12,990 nucleotides of DNA from DATFGK01 sp046712825 (GTDB lineage Bacteria > Actinomycetota > AC-67), in contig JBKKCR010000086.1 of assembly GCA_046712825.1 (NCBI GenBank), positions 1 to 12,990 on the forward strand, written 5' to 3'. The position numbers and the translations under genes are program-made. Of this stretch, positions 6,764 to 12,990 are shown in pieces; within the stretch, counting starts at the first letter, position 1, and every line of letters starts with the position of its first letter. The notes under the pieces are model-generated. The model worked only from the letters and a program-made list of their open reading frames with translations. It was not told where the DNA came from and made no database searches.

Positions 6764-8602
6764 GATGACCGAAGCGTTCGCGAGCAGTCGCGCGTAACAG
6801 CGGGCTCCGGTCGCGGTCAGGTGCGTCCCGTCCTTGCCGAAGGTCTTGGGTGGACATGTCCTCCAGAGGTTCTTCCAGTTCAGCAGCACGGCGCGTCCGG
6901 CGTGACGTCGGACGCCGGCCGCAAGGACGTCGTTGTTGGATGCCTCCCATCGTCGAGGCACGCGGACGTTGACGAACACCACCCGCTCCACTCGGGAGAG
7001 GATCCGCATGATGCGGTCCACTTGAGCTGCCAGCCACCGTCCGTTGTTTCCGAGATGGATGATCACCACGCGTCCGATCCGGCCCTCGCTCTTCAGCCGC
7101 TCGAGTGCCGCGATCCCGTCCTTCACCTGCCTCGCCACCGCGGCGTCGATCAGGATGCGTTTGAAGCGGTCGCGGAGCGCCGGCGTGGCGCTCGTCATAA
7201 CCGAGTCGCCTATCGCGACCGGCGGCCGGACGTCGACCGGCGCGTGCGGTGTCGGCAGAACGAAGACCATCGGATCGACGCCGTCGTCCTGATCGAGCAC
7301 CCCCACGAGTGAGGACGGCACGGCCGCCTCTGCCACGGGAGCGGGCGCTTCGAGGATGGCGGCGGTCAGGGAGACGAGTAGAAGCGAAGCGATACCGGCG
7401 GTCCCGACCAGCCGCAGCGCAGTTCGCTGGCCGACGCCGCCCGGCGTCCGCAGGTTTTGCCAGATGCGACCGAACAGCCGGGCGAGCGCGCCGTTGCGGA
7501 CCGGCTCCTCGATGAATCGGTAGGAGAGCTCGGCGAGGGTTAGCGTTGCGGCGATGCGCATCGCGAACGCAGTCCCGATCGTGATGTCGTAGTCGACGCC
7601 CGGCCGGGTGAGGACGAACACGGGGAAGTACCAGATGTAGACGCTGTAAGAGCGCTTGCCGAGCCATCGTAGCGGCGCCGCACCGAGCATCTTCGCGATC
7701 CGTGCGTCCGGATGAACCGCCGCGCCGATCAACGTCGCCGTGGCGAAAGCGACCAGCAGCAATCCCGGGCGGTACGTGAACGGCGAAAGGTCTTCGAAGC
7801 GCATGAAGGCGAAGACCAAGAATCCCAACGACGCGACCGTGGCGCCGTCGAGTGCCCACTGCGGGACCCGCGGCCGGTCTTGCTCGGGCTTCGCGAACGG
7901 GCGCCAAACCACCGCGAGGGCGGCGCCGATCAGTAGGCCCGCGGCGCGTGTGTCGGTGCCGTAGTACACCCTCGAGGGATCGCCGCCCGCATAGAGGAGG
8001 AAGAGCGCCGCGACCGACCCGGCGGCGCCGGCCATGATCGCCGCAGCGACACGCTTGGCCCGGCGCCTCGCGAACTTCCACATCAGGAACAAGACGGGCG
8101 GCCAGAGGAGATAGAACTGCTCCTCGATCGCCAGAGACCACAGGTGAGCGAATGGGGAGGGGCGCGCGAACGTGGAGAAGTACGAATGGTCGGTCCCGAC
8201 CAGGTACCAATTCGAGGTGTAGGTGGCCGCGGCGGCCACGTCGCCCCGGATGCGACCGACCTCCTCAGGAACCCACAGCACGAACGCGGTCGACACCAGG
8301 GCGAGCATGACGAAGAGCGCGGGGAAGAGCCGACGCGCGCGACGCTTGAGGAAGGTTCCGATCGCGACCCTGTTGGTGTCCAGCAGCTCCGACCAGAGCA
8401 AGGACGTGATCAGGTAGCCGCTGAGAACGAAGAAAACCTCGACGCCGAGGAGCCCGCCGGGCGCCCAGAAGATGTCGCCGTGGTAGGTGACGACGGCGGC
8501 GATGGCGAGTGCCCTGATCCCGTCGAGCGCGGGCAGGGTTGGGATACGTGCGGTCGCTGCGTTCAGAAATGGCCCCTCTGAGGCAGTATACGAAGGGGGC
8601 AA
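6761..8602 (-). CDS. OafA/YrhL-type membrane acyltransferase with C-terminal SGNH domain
   Basis: This protein of up to 613 residues has the two-part build of bacterial polysaccharide or peptidoglycan O-acyltransferases. The acyltransferase-3 domain (about 22-380, roughly ten membrane spans) has LDGIRALAIAAVVTYH with the family R-X10-H pair (Arg30, His41), FFVLSGYLIT, the HLWSLAIEEQFYLLWP block (153-168), LGKRSYSVYIW (314-324) and YRFIEEPVR (361-369). A further span (about 397-418) leads through an Ala/Pro-rich linker to an extracytoplasmic SGNH domain with GDSV (Ser467), LGNNG (517-521) and DGTHLT (Asp591, His594). It likely takes acyl groups across the membrane to an envelope glycan. The longest frame starts at TTG 8602. 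CTG 8566 is preceded by GAGGGG at 6 nt and lies after a TATACT box, so it may be the true start; both lie before the first conserved motif. It is 9 bp downstream of mscL. Confidence 0.92.
   Translation of the reverse strand: MPPSYTASEGPFLNAATARIPTLPALDGIRALAIAAVVTYHGDIFWAPGGLLGVEVFFVLSGYLITSLLWSELLDTNRVAIGTFLKRRARRLFPALFVMLALVSTAFVLWVPEEVGRIRGDVAAAATYTSNWYLVGTDHSYFSTFARPSPFAHLWSLAIEEQFYLLWPPVLFLMWKFARRRAKRVAAAIMAGAAGSVAALFLLYAGGDPSRVYYGTDTRAAGLLIGAALAVVWRPFAKPEQDRPRVPQWALDGATVASLGFLVFAFMRFEDLSPFTYRPGLLLVAFATATLIGAAVHPDARIAKMLGAAPLRWLGKRSYSVYIWYFPVFVLTRPGVDYDITIGTAFAMRIAATLTLAELSYRFIEEPVRNGALARLFGRIWQNLRTPGGVGQRTALRLVGTAGIASLLLVSLTAAILEAPAPVAEAAVPSSLVGVLDQDDGVDPMVFVLPTPHAPVDVRPPVAIGDSVMTSATPALRDRFKRILIDAAVARQVKDGIAALERLKSEGRIGRVVIIHLGNNGRWLAAQVDRIMRILSRVERVVFVNVRVPRRWEASNNDVLAAGVRRHAGRAVLLNWKNLWRTCPPKTFGKDGTHLTATGARCYARLLANASVI
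8573..8578 (-). promoter_or_regulatory. Shine-Dalgarno GAGGGG pointing to a CTG start at 8566
   Basis: GAGGGG on the minus strand stands 6 nt before an in-frame CTG at 8566. The TTG at 8602 has no suitable ribosome binding site; its nearest purine run, GGGAG, is about 14 nt away. This site therefore favours the rarer CTG start of the acyltransferase. Confidence 0.4.
8585..8590 (-). promoter_or_regulatory. -10 box TATACT, internal promoter before the acyltransferase
   Basis: TATACT is a near-consensus -10 hexamer on the minus strand, 27 bases after the TTG at 8602 on this strand and before the CTG at 8566. Transcription would start about 8578, and the transcript would then just contain the GAGGGG site. 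A clear -35 was not found. It would allow the acyltransferase to be expressed apart from the upstream operon. Confidence 0.4.
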
Positions 8603-8611
8603 GCGTCACGG

Positions 8612-9043
8612 TTAAGCTCCCGCGCCGACCTCCGAAGTGCAGCGCGAGCAGCGGCGCGCCAGCTTTGGGATGTCACTCAGACATTCCGGGCACGGGCGCG
8701 TGGGGGAGTCGGGCTCCGACTGACGCTTGCGGCGCTCCTCGAGGTGGTTGAGCGGCCGGACCACGAAGAAGAACACCGCGGCGCCGATCAGGATAAATGA
8801 GATGACCGAGTTAATGACGGCACCGTATGTGAAGGTGCTGTTGCCAATCCCGAACGACAGATCCTGGAATGCGGCGCACTGCTTGGTCTTGGGGTCGGGC
8901 GTGCAGGCGATGGTGGTCAGCGGCGTGAACAGGTTCGCGACGATCGAGTTCACCACTGCCACGAACGCTGCTCCCATGACGACGCCGACGGCCAGGTCGA
9001 CGGCGTTGCCTCGCATGATGAAGGCCTTGAACTCCGTGATCAT
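8612..9043 (-). CDS. mscL: Large-conductance mechanosensitive channel MscL with C-terminal four-cysteine tail
   Basis: This 143-residue channel opens under membrane tension to release solutes on osmotic downshock. The conserved N-terminus FKAFIMRGNAVDLAVGVVMGAAF begins the pore helix TM1 (about 14-36), an extracytoplasmic loop with Cys47 and Cys56 follows, and TM2 is about 76-96, ending in FFVVRPLN. After a charged helix the protein has an extra tail with CPEC and CSRC (Cys118, 121, 132, 135), arranged like a small zinc ribbon. E. coli MscL lacks this tail, but CxxC-tailed MscL proteins are known in actinobacteria. The ATG at 9043 has a strong AGGAGG 5 nt upstream, which overlaps the stop of the oxidoreductase gene. 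The gene lies within a four-gene minus-strand operon. Confidence 0.96.
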   Translation of the reverse strand: MITEFKAFIMRGNAVDLAVGVVMGAAFVAVVNSIVANLFTPLTTIACTPDPKTKQCAAFQDLSFGIGNSTFTYGAVINSVISFILIGAAVFFFVVRPLNHLEERRKRQSEPDSPTRPCPECLSDIPKLARRCSRCTSEVGAGA

Positions 9044-9048
9044 GAGCT

Positions 9049-9054
9049 CCTCCT
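9049..9054 (-). promoter_or_regulatory. Shine-Dalgarno AGGAGG of mscL, overlapping the upstream TAG stop
   Basis: AGGAGG on the minus strand lies 5 nt before the mscL ATG. Its first AG is shared with the TAG stop (9055-9053) of the oxidoreductase gene. Together with the site at 12550 it is one of only two full Shine-Dalgarno sequences seen here, and both belong to genes inside operons rather than first genes. Confidence 0.75.
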
Positions 9055-9922
9055 ATCGTGCGGCGCTGAGGTTCGCGAAGGCTTCGAGCTGCTCGACGTA
9101 ATGCTCCCGCGAGCGGTGAACGAATCGCAAAGCGAGCGCGGTAGCGCCGAGCGTCTGGTAAGCGGCAAGGACTTGATCGACGCCGCTCGGATCGCCGATC
9201 GGGTCGAGCGGCGGGTCCGGCGGGAACACCAGATCGAAGCCCTCGTGCGCGTCGATCTCGTCGCGCCGTTCGTCGAGCATCGGTTTCAGCTCCTCGATCG
9301 AGAGCTTGAACGGCGACCAGCCGTCCGCGAGCTCGAGGGCCCGGCGGAGCGACCGCCGGCTGCGCCCGCCGACCCAGATCGGAACCCGTTCCTGCACGGC
9401 GTGCGGCTCGACGACGAAGCCCTCGTAATCGAAGTAGGTGCCGTGGTAGACCGGCATGCGCTGCGACAGCGAGGCCCGCAGCGCGCGCAACGCGTCGTCG
9501 CCGCGCGGGCCGCGGTCCTCGAAACTGGCACCGAGCAGCTCGAACTCCTGCTGCAGCGAGCCGACGCCGACCCCGAGGATCAACCGCCCGCCGGACAGCC
9601 GGTCGACGGTGCCGTAGGACTTCGCGATCTGCAGCGGGTGGTAGTAGCCCAGCACCACGACGTACGAGCACAGCTTGAGGCGCTGCGTCCGCGCCGCTAT
9701 GAACGACATGGTCGCCACGGGATCCCAGTACACGAGACCGCGAACGTCCGCGACCTCCTCGGGGATCGCGACATGGCCGGGGAAGCACATGAAGCCGTAA
9801 CCGAGCTCGTCCGCCGCCCGGGCGACGAACGCCAGGTCGTCGATCCCGGCGTCGAACTCCCACCGGGGCGGCGTGAACCGCGGGTTGCGATGAACGATCG
9901 GGGGTACGAGTCCGAATCTCAT
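9053..9922 (-). CDS. LLM-class (luciferase-like) oxidoreductase, probably F420-dependent
   Basis: This 289-residue TIM-barrel enzyme belongs to the bacterial luciferase-like family. It starts MRFGLVPPIVHRNP. It carries the family blocks AADELGYGFMCFPGH (36-50), a hydride-acceptor-side strand LKLCSYVVVLGYYHP (83-97), SGGRLILGVGVGSLQQEF (110-127) and VPIWVGGRSRRSLRRALELADGW (180-202). The GGRLILGVG-type motif is common in F420-dependent members of actinobacteria; FMN cannot be excluded. The substrate is unknown. The frame continues to 9952, but the ATG at 9922 shares four bases with the amidase stop (ATGA), places the first barrel strand at the N-terminus and implies translational coupling, so I chose it. 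It sits between the amidase and mscL in one apparent operon. Confidence 0.9.
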   Translation of the reverse strand: MRFGLVPPIVHRNPRFTPPRWEFDAGIDDLAFVARAADELGYGFMCFPGHVAIPEEVADVRGLVYWDPVATMSFIAARTQRLKLCSYVVVLGYYHPLQIAKSYGTVDRLSGGRLILGVGVGSLQQEFELLGASFEDRGPRGDDALRALRASLSQRMPVYHGTYFDYEGFVVEPHAVQERVPIWVGGRSRRSLRRALELADGWSPFKLSIEELKPMLDERRDEIDAHEGFDLVFPPDPPLDPIGDPSGVDQVLAAYQTLGATALALRFVHRSREHYVEQLEAFANLSAAR

Positions 9923-11361
9923 GCGGACAGCGCCGGCCAACGATCGGCCCACGGCGCGGCCTGCTCGATCTGCGACGCGATGCGGATGAGAAGATCCTCA
10001 CGCCCGTACGCGGCGACGAGCTGCACGCCGACCGGCAGGCCCTCGGTCGACCAGCCCAGTGGGAGCGTGATCGCCGGCTGGCCCGTCGCATTGAACGGCG
10101 CGTTGAGCATCGCGAACGAGGCACCGCGGAGCAGTCCCTCGAGTGGGTTCTCCGGGGAGCCGCGGAAGTGCCCGAGCGGCGGCGGCGGCTCGGGCAAGGT
10201 CGGCGTGAGCAGGAGATCGAAGCCGCCGGCCCACCACTCGGCGATCTGGCGGCTGTGCACGAGAACCTGCTCGCGAGCGAGGAAGAACTGCGGCGCCGTG
10301 AACGTGCGGCCGAGTTCGGCTATCGCCCACGTCGCCTCCTCGACGTCGCCGGGGCCGATCTCTTTGCCGGTTTTCTGCGACCAGCCCGCGAGGCCCGCGG
10401 CCACCGACGTCGCGAAGAACGTCACGACGCCGCTCGCGACCTCCGGGCTCGTCAGCGCCTGCGGGAAGGACTCCTCGATCGTGTGGCCGAGCGACTCCAG
10501 GAGGCGGGCGGCGTCCAGGGTCGCGCCGACGCAATCGGGATGGATCGTCGTTACCCCTCGCGGGTCGCTCGTCAGCACGCCGATCCGGAGGCGGCCCGGA
10601 TCCGCGCCGACCTCCTCGACGTACGGACGCGTGGGCGGGGGAGCGACGTACGGGTCTCCGACGCCGGGACCTTCGAGCGCGTCGAGATACGCGGCCGTAT
10701 CACGCACGCTCCGCGAGACGCACAGCTCGACTGAGAAGCCTTGCGTGTACTCCCCAGCGAACGGCCCGCACGTTACGCGACCGCGGCTCGGCTTGAGGCC
10801 GACGAGACCGCACTCGCTCGCCGGGATACGGATCGATCCGCCGCCGTCGGTCGCCTGCGCGATCGGGACCATGGCCGAGGCAACCGCGGCAGCCGCGCCG
10901 CCGGAAGACCCGCCGGTCGAGCGCGAGAGGTCCCACGGGTTGCGCGTCGGTCCGTACGCCTCCGGCTCGGTGGTCGGCTGGAGCCCAAGCTCGGGTGTGT
11001 TGGTCCGGCCGACGAGTACGAACCCGGCGCGACGCATGCGGGCGGCGTGCTCGGTGTCGTGCTCTTCGGTCCAGCCCAGATCCTTTAGGAACCGCATCCC
11101 CTTGTGGAACGGGTCGCCTGCGGTGTGGCTCCAGAGGTCTTTCACCACGGTGGGCACGCCGCGGAACGGACCGTCCGGCAGCGGGCCGGCGGCTTCGTCG
11201 CGCGCGCGTTCGAACCGGCGGTGGATGACCGCGTTTATCTCGGGGTCGAGCTTCTCGATACGCGTGATCGCCGCGTCGACGAGCTCGAGCGGAGTCAGCT
11301 CTTTGCGACGGACCAGATCTGCCTGCGCGAGCGCGTCGAGCCGTGCGAGGTCGTCGGGCAC
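9919..11361 (-). CDS. Amidase-signature family hydrolase
   Basis: This 480-residue enzyme hydrolyses a C-N amide bond in an unknown substrate, probably in the cytosol since no signal peptide is seen. The Ser-cisSer-Lys triad of the family is complete: Lys74 in GVPTVVKDL, cis-Ser152 in STGGSSGG (148-155), and nucleophile Ser176 in TDGGGSIRIPA. The 24-residue spacing between the serines is the usual one. The GGGSIRIP form resembles amidases in the 6-aminohexanoate-cyclic-dimer-hydrolase and aryl-acylamidase group more than GatA, and no gatB or gatC is nearby. The start is a GTG with no Shine-Dalgarno; a TATCCT box ends 6 nt upstream, so the mRNA is probably leaderless. The stop overlaps the start of the oxidoreductase (ATGA). 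It is the first gene of the minus-strand operon and divergent from the HtrA-like protease. Confidence 0.95.
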   Translation of the reverse strand: MPDDLARLDALAQADLVRRKELTPLELVDAAITRIEKLDPEINAVIHRRFERARDEAAGPLPDGPFRGVPTVVKDLWSHTAGDPFHKGMRFLKDLGWTEEHDTEHAARMRRAGFVLVGRTNTPELGLQPTTEPEAYGPTRNPWDLSRSTGGSSGGAAAAVASAMVPIAQATDGGGSIRIPASECGLVGLKPSRGRVTCGPFAGEYTQGFSVELCVSRSVRDTAAYLDALEGPGVGDPYVAPPPTRPYVEEVGADPGRLRIGVLTSDPRGVTTIHPDCVGATLDAARLLESLGHTIEESFPQALTSPEVASGVVTFFATSVAAGLAGWSQKTGKEIGPGDVEEATWAIAELGRTFTAPQFFLAREQVLVHSRQIAEWWAGGFDLLLTPTLPEPPPPLGHFRGSPENPLEGLLRGASFAMLNAPFNATGQPAITLPLGWSTEGLPVGVQLVAAYGREDLLIRIASQIEQAAPWADRWPALSA

Positions 11362-11367
11362 GCGGCA

Positions 11368-11373
11368 AGGATA
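11368..11373 (-). promoter_or_regulatory. -10 box TATCCT for a leaderless amidase operon mRNA
   Basis: TATCCT on the minus strand ends 6 nt before the GTG at 11361, so transcription would begin at the start codon itself. No Shine-Dalgarno and no clear -35 are present. This is the likely main promoter of the amidase-LLM-mscL-acyltransferase cluster. Confidence 0.5.
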
Positions 11374-11575
11374 GTGAGCGGCCCCCTGCGGCCACCAAAC
11401 CCGCTGCTAGACGTCGGGGACGGAGGTGAAGGGCCAGCCTCGCCGGGCGATTCGTCCTCGACCCCTCCCCATGACGTCTTCGCTCCTGTTACGTTTATTT
11501 GCGTCCGGCCCGTACGGCTCACATCAGATCGGTGCTCTCATGAACCTCTCACGTCGTGCTGGTCGTATCTCGGGC

Positions 11576-12538
11576 ATGAGGTTTCGCCGTGGGAAGCAAC
11601 AGCCCCCATCGGAGGAGCGCCCCACTTGGGCGCACGAGCCGCGAGACGCCGAGGCCGGACCCGACGCAACCACGTGGGTGCGCAGAGGTCCCGGCCCGGC
11701 GATCCCCGAAGGAACGCGGATCACCCTGCCGCACGAGGCGCAGCCGGCTCCTGCACCAACCGAACGTAAGCGTCTGCGGATCATCGCGCCCATAGCCGTG
11801 GTGGTGCTGTCGCTCGCCGCGGGGCTTCTCGGCGGGCGGCTCGCCGGCTCCGGCGATCAACCCGCGAAGGATCCCGACGCCGTGACGGCGCTCCCCACCG
11901 CTACGACGACCGGGAGCCCCGTGCCCGGCGGCCCCGACTTCACCGGCATCTACACGCAGGTCGCTCCCGCGGTCGTCCTGCTCAGTACCGACCAAGGTCG
12001 GCGCGGTAAGGCGCTGGGCAGCGGAGTGATCACCGACGCGGCGGGAACGATCATCACGAACAACCACGTCGTTCCCGAAGACGAGGTCAAGGTCATCCTC
12101 GCCGACGGCAGCGAATACGACGGCGTCGTGCTCGGCCGGCAGCCCACGCAGGATCTCGCCGTCGTCCAGATACTCGATGCGCCGCCGGGCCTGCCGGTGG
12201 CCCGGCTCGGAGACGCCGCCTCGTTACAGGTCGGCGAGCCCGTTGCCGCGATCGGCGCGCCATTCGCGCTGCGCGGCACCTTGACGACCGGCGTGATCTC
12301 CGCGCTCAACCGCACCTTCCCCGGCGACGGCGAGATCCCGCGGGTCGAGGGGCTCATCCAGACCGACGCCGCGATCAACCCGGGGAACTCCGGCGGCCCG
12401 CTCATCAACGCCTTCGGAGAGGTCGTCGGGATCAACACCGCGATCGAGAGCCCGATCCAGGGGTCGGTCGGCATCGGGTTCGCCGTCCCGATCGAGATCG
12501 TGCGCCGCGTGCTCGCGGCGATCGCCAACAGGGTCTAG
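11576..12538 (+). CDS. Membrane-anchored HtrA/DegP-like trypsin-fold serine protease lacking PDZ
   Basis: From ATG 11576 this is a 320-residue protein. It has a cytoplasmic, Pro- and charge-rich N-terminal tail (1-66), one membrane span (about 68-90), an extracytoplasmic linker, and an S1C (HtrA-type) protease domain (about 122-312). The triad is His164 in TNNHVV, Asp193 in TQDLAVV, and Ser272 in INPGNSGGPL, with the usual GSGVI, IQTDAAINPGNSGGPL and GIGFAVPI blocks. It ends right after this domain, so the PDZ domain of most HtrA proteins is missing and no frameshift explains this. It probably degrades or processes misfolded envelope proteins. The start is uncertain: the frame is open back to GTG 11426, and ATG 11540 is a second candidate; none has a convincing ribosome site. 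It is divergent from the amidase and 22 bp before the MoxR gene, likely co-transcribed. Confidence 0.88.
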   Translation: MRFRRGKQQPPSEERPTWAHEPRDAEAGPDATTWVRRGPGPAIPEGTRITLPHEAQPAPAPTERKRLRIIAPIAVVVLSLAAGLLGGRLAGSGDQPAKDPDAVTALPTATTTGSPVPGGPDFTGIYTQVAPAVVLLSTDQGRRGKALGSGVITDAAGTIITNNHVVPEDEVKVILADGSEYDGVVLGRQPTQDLAVVQILDAPPGLPVARLGDAASLQVGEPVAAIGAPFALRGTLTTGVISALNRTFPGDGEIPRVEGLIQTDAAINPGNSGGPLINAFGEVVGINTAIESPIQGSVGIGFAVPIEIVRRVLAAIANRV

Positions 12539-12549
12539 CCAAGGTGTTT

Positions 12550-12555
12550 AGGAGG
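12550..12555 (+). promoter_or_regulatory. Shine-Dalgarno AGGAGG of the MoxR-family gene
   Basis: AGGAGG stands 5 nt before the ATG at 12561, in the 22-bp gap after the protease stop codon. It fixes the start of the ATPase gene and fits translation of a downstream gene on a shared mRNA. Confidence 0.75.
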
Positions 12556-12560
12556 AAACG

Positions 12561-12990
12561 ATGGCCGAAGAGATGGAGTTCGGGCCGCCGGTGGATGAAG
12601 CACCGGCCACGGTCGAGGAAGCAGCAGAACTGCTCGAGCGCGCGCGCTTCGAGATCAAGCGCTGGATCGTCGGGCAGGATCCGATGCTCGAACGGGTGAT
12701 GGCGGCGCTGCTCGCGCGTGGGCACGTGCTCCTCGAAGGCGTGCCGGGTCTGGCCAAGACGTTGACGGTGCGGACGGTGGCCGCGGTGTTCGGCGGTACC
12801 TTCCGCCGTATCCAGTTCACGCCCGACCTCGTCCCCGCCGACCTGATCGGAACTCGGGTCCTCGACCCGAAGACCGGCAAGTTCCGCGTCGAGCTCGGCC
12901 CGGTGTTCGCGAACTTCCTCCTCGCCGATGAGATCAACCGCGCACCGGCGAAGGTCCAGTCGGCGCTGCTCGAGGTGATGCAGGAGCAGA
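12561..12990 (+). CDS. MoxR-family AAA+ ATPase (C-terminus beyond window)
   Basis: The first 143 residues of a MoxR AAA+ chaperone-like ATPase are visible, and the frame is open at the right edge. An acidic N-terminal segment leads into IVGQDPMLERVMAALLARGHVLLEGVPG. Walker A is GVPGLAKT (60-67) and Walker B is LLADEINRA (120-128), the MoxR form with Asp123-Glu124 followed by Ile-Asn-Arg; IQFTPDLVPADLIG (84-97) and VQSALLEVMQEQ (132-143) are further family blocks. MoxR proteins are usually encoded with DUF58/von Willebrand A and transglutaminase-type membrane proteins and help assemble or activate partner complexes; such partners may follow beyond the edge. A strong AGGAGG fixes the start. The HtrA-like protease gene lies 22 bp upstream. 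Confidence 0.95.
   Translation, partial: MAEEMEFGPPVDEAPATVEEAAELLERARFEIKRWIVGQDPMLERVMAALLARGHVLLEGVPGLAKTLTVRTVAAVFGGTFRRIQFTPDLVPADLIGTRVLDPKTGKFRVELGPVFANFLLADEINRAPAKVQSALLEVMQEQ

Noticed and set aside
6732..8210. Minus-strand frame of 492 codons within the acyltransferase
   Set aside because: It is a shifted frame of the acyltransferase gene. The main frame has all acyltransferase-3 and SGNH motifs; this one has none.
9923..9952. Ten-residue extension of the LLM oxidoreductase
   Set aside because: The ATGA overlap at 9922 and the family N-terminus MRFGLVPP fit the shorter form.
8811..10124. Minus-strand frame of 437 codons spanning parts of amidase, LLM and mscL
   Set aside because: It crosses three well-supported genes in another frame and is dominated by Arg, Ala and Ser with no domain.
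9101..11374. Open frame of 757 codons on the plus strand opposite the amidase and oxidoreductase genes
   Set aside because: It runs antisense to two genes with complete family motifs. Its own translation is rich in Arg, Pro and Ser with no recognisable domain, as expected when GC-rich codons are read on the other strand.
11426..11575. Fifty-residue extension of the HtrA-like protease from GTG 11426
   Set aside because: The extension has no recognised motif and no ribosome site at proper spacing. ATG 11540 remains possible, so this is only a preference.
1..12990. Mobile elements, CRISPR arrays, tRNA or rRNA genes, defence systems
   Set aside because: No transposase or integrase motif, no regularly spaced direct repeats, no cloverleaf-like sequence and no known defence domain was found on either strand by reading.

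Overview
The window is GC-rich DNA that looks like a chromosomal segment of an actinomycetote. The signs are high G/C at third codon positions, a single-chain (homodimeric-type) pyruvate dehydrogenase E1 standing alone, a predicted F420-dependent luciferase-like oxidoreductase, an MscL with a C-terminal four-cysteine tail, and several genes whose start codon lies 6-9 nt after a TANNNT-like -10 box with no Shine-Dalgarno sequence (probable leaderless transcripts). Genus cannot be told from this. No insertion sequence, phage gene, tRNA, rRNA or CRISPR array was seen. Almost all the DNA is accounted for by eleven protein genes, two of them cut by the window edges.

Layout. 1-1397 (minus) is the N-terminal part of a membrane sensor kinase: MASE1, coiled coil, PAS, then the start of a probable HisKA. 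A 188-bp divergent spacer with two small palindromes leads to a D-2-hydroxyacid dehydrogenase (1586-2509, plus). That gene ends 1 bp from the 3' end of aceE (2511-5207, minus). Divergent from aceE is a SAM-dependent methyltransferase (5306-6115, plus), followed after 9 bp by an SGNH/GDSL-type lipoprotein (6125-6751, plus).

The lipoprotein converges on a minus-strand cluster that is transcribed from 11361 down to 6761. Its order is amidase, LLM oxidoreductase (ATGA stop/start overlap), mscL (9-bp gap, strong Shine-Dalgarno) and an OafA-type acyltransferase with a C-terminal SGNH domain. The spacing implies one operon, with a likely internal promoter before the acyltransferase. Divergent from the amidase, a membrane-anchored HtrA-like serine protease without a PDZ domain (about 11576-12538, plus) precedes a MoxR-family AAA+ ATPase (12561 onward, plus, cut by the right edge).

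How the genes may work together. The right half leans to the cell envelope: two SGNH esterase-type domains, a membrane acyltransferase, a mechanosensitive channel, an anchored protease and a MoxR chaperone. The left half is central carbon metabolism plus sensing. I see no clearly new defence or mobile system. The most unusual points are the repeated leaderless promoter pattern, the pairing of a free SGNH lipoprotein with an acyltransferase-SGNH fusion, the possible CTG start of that fusion, and the operon joining an amidase, an F420-type enzyme and MscL.
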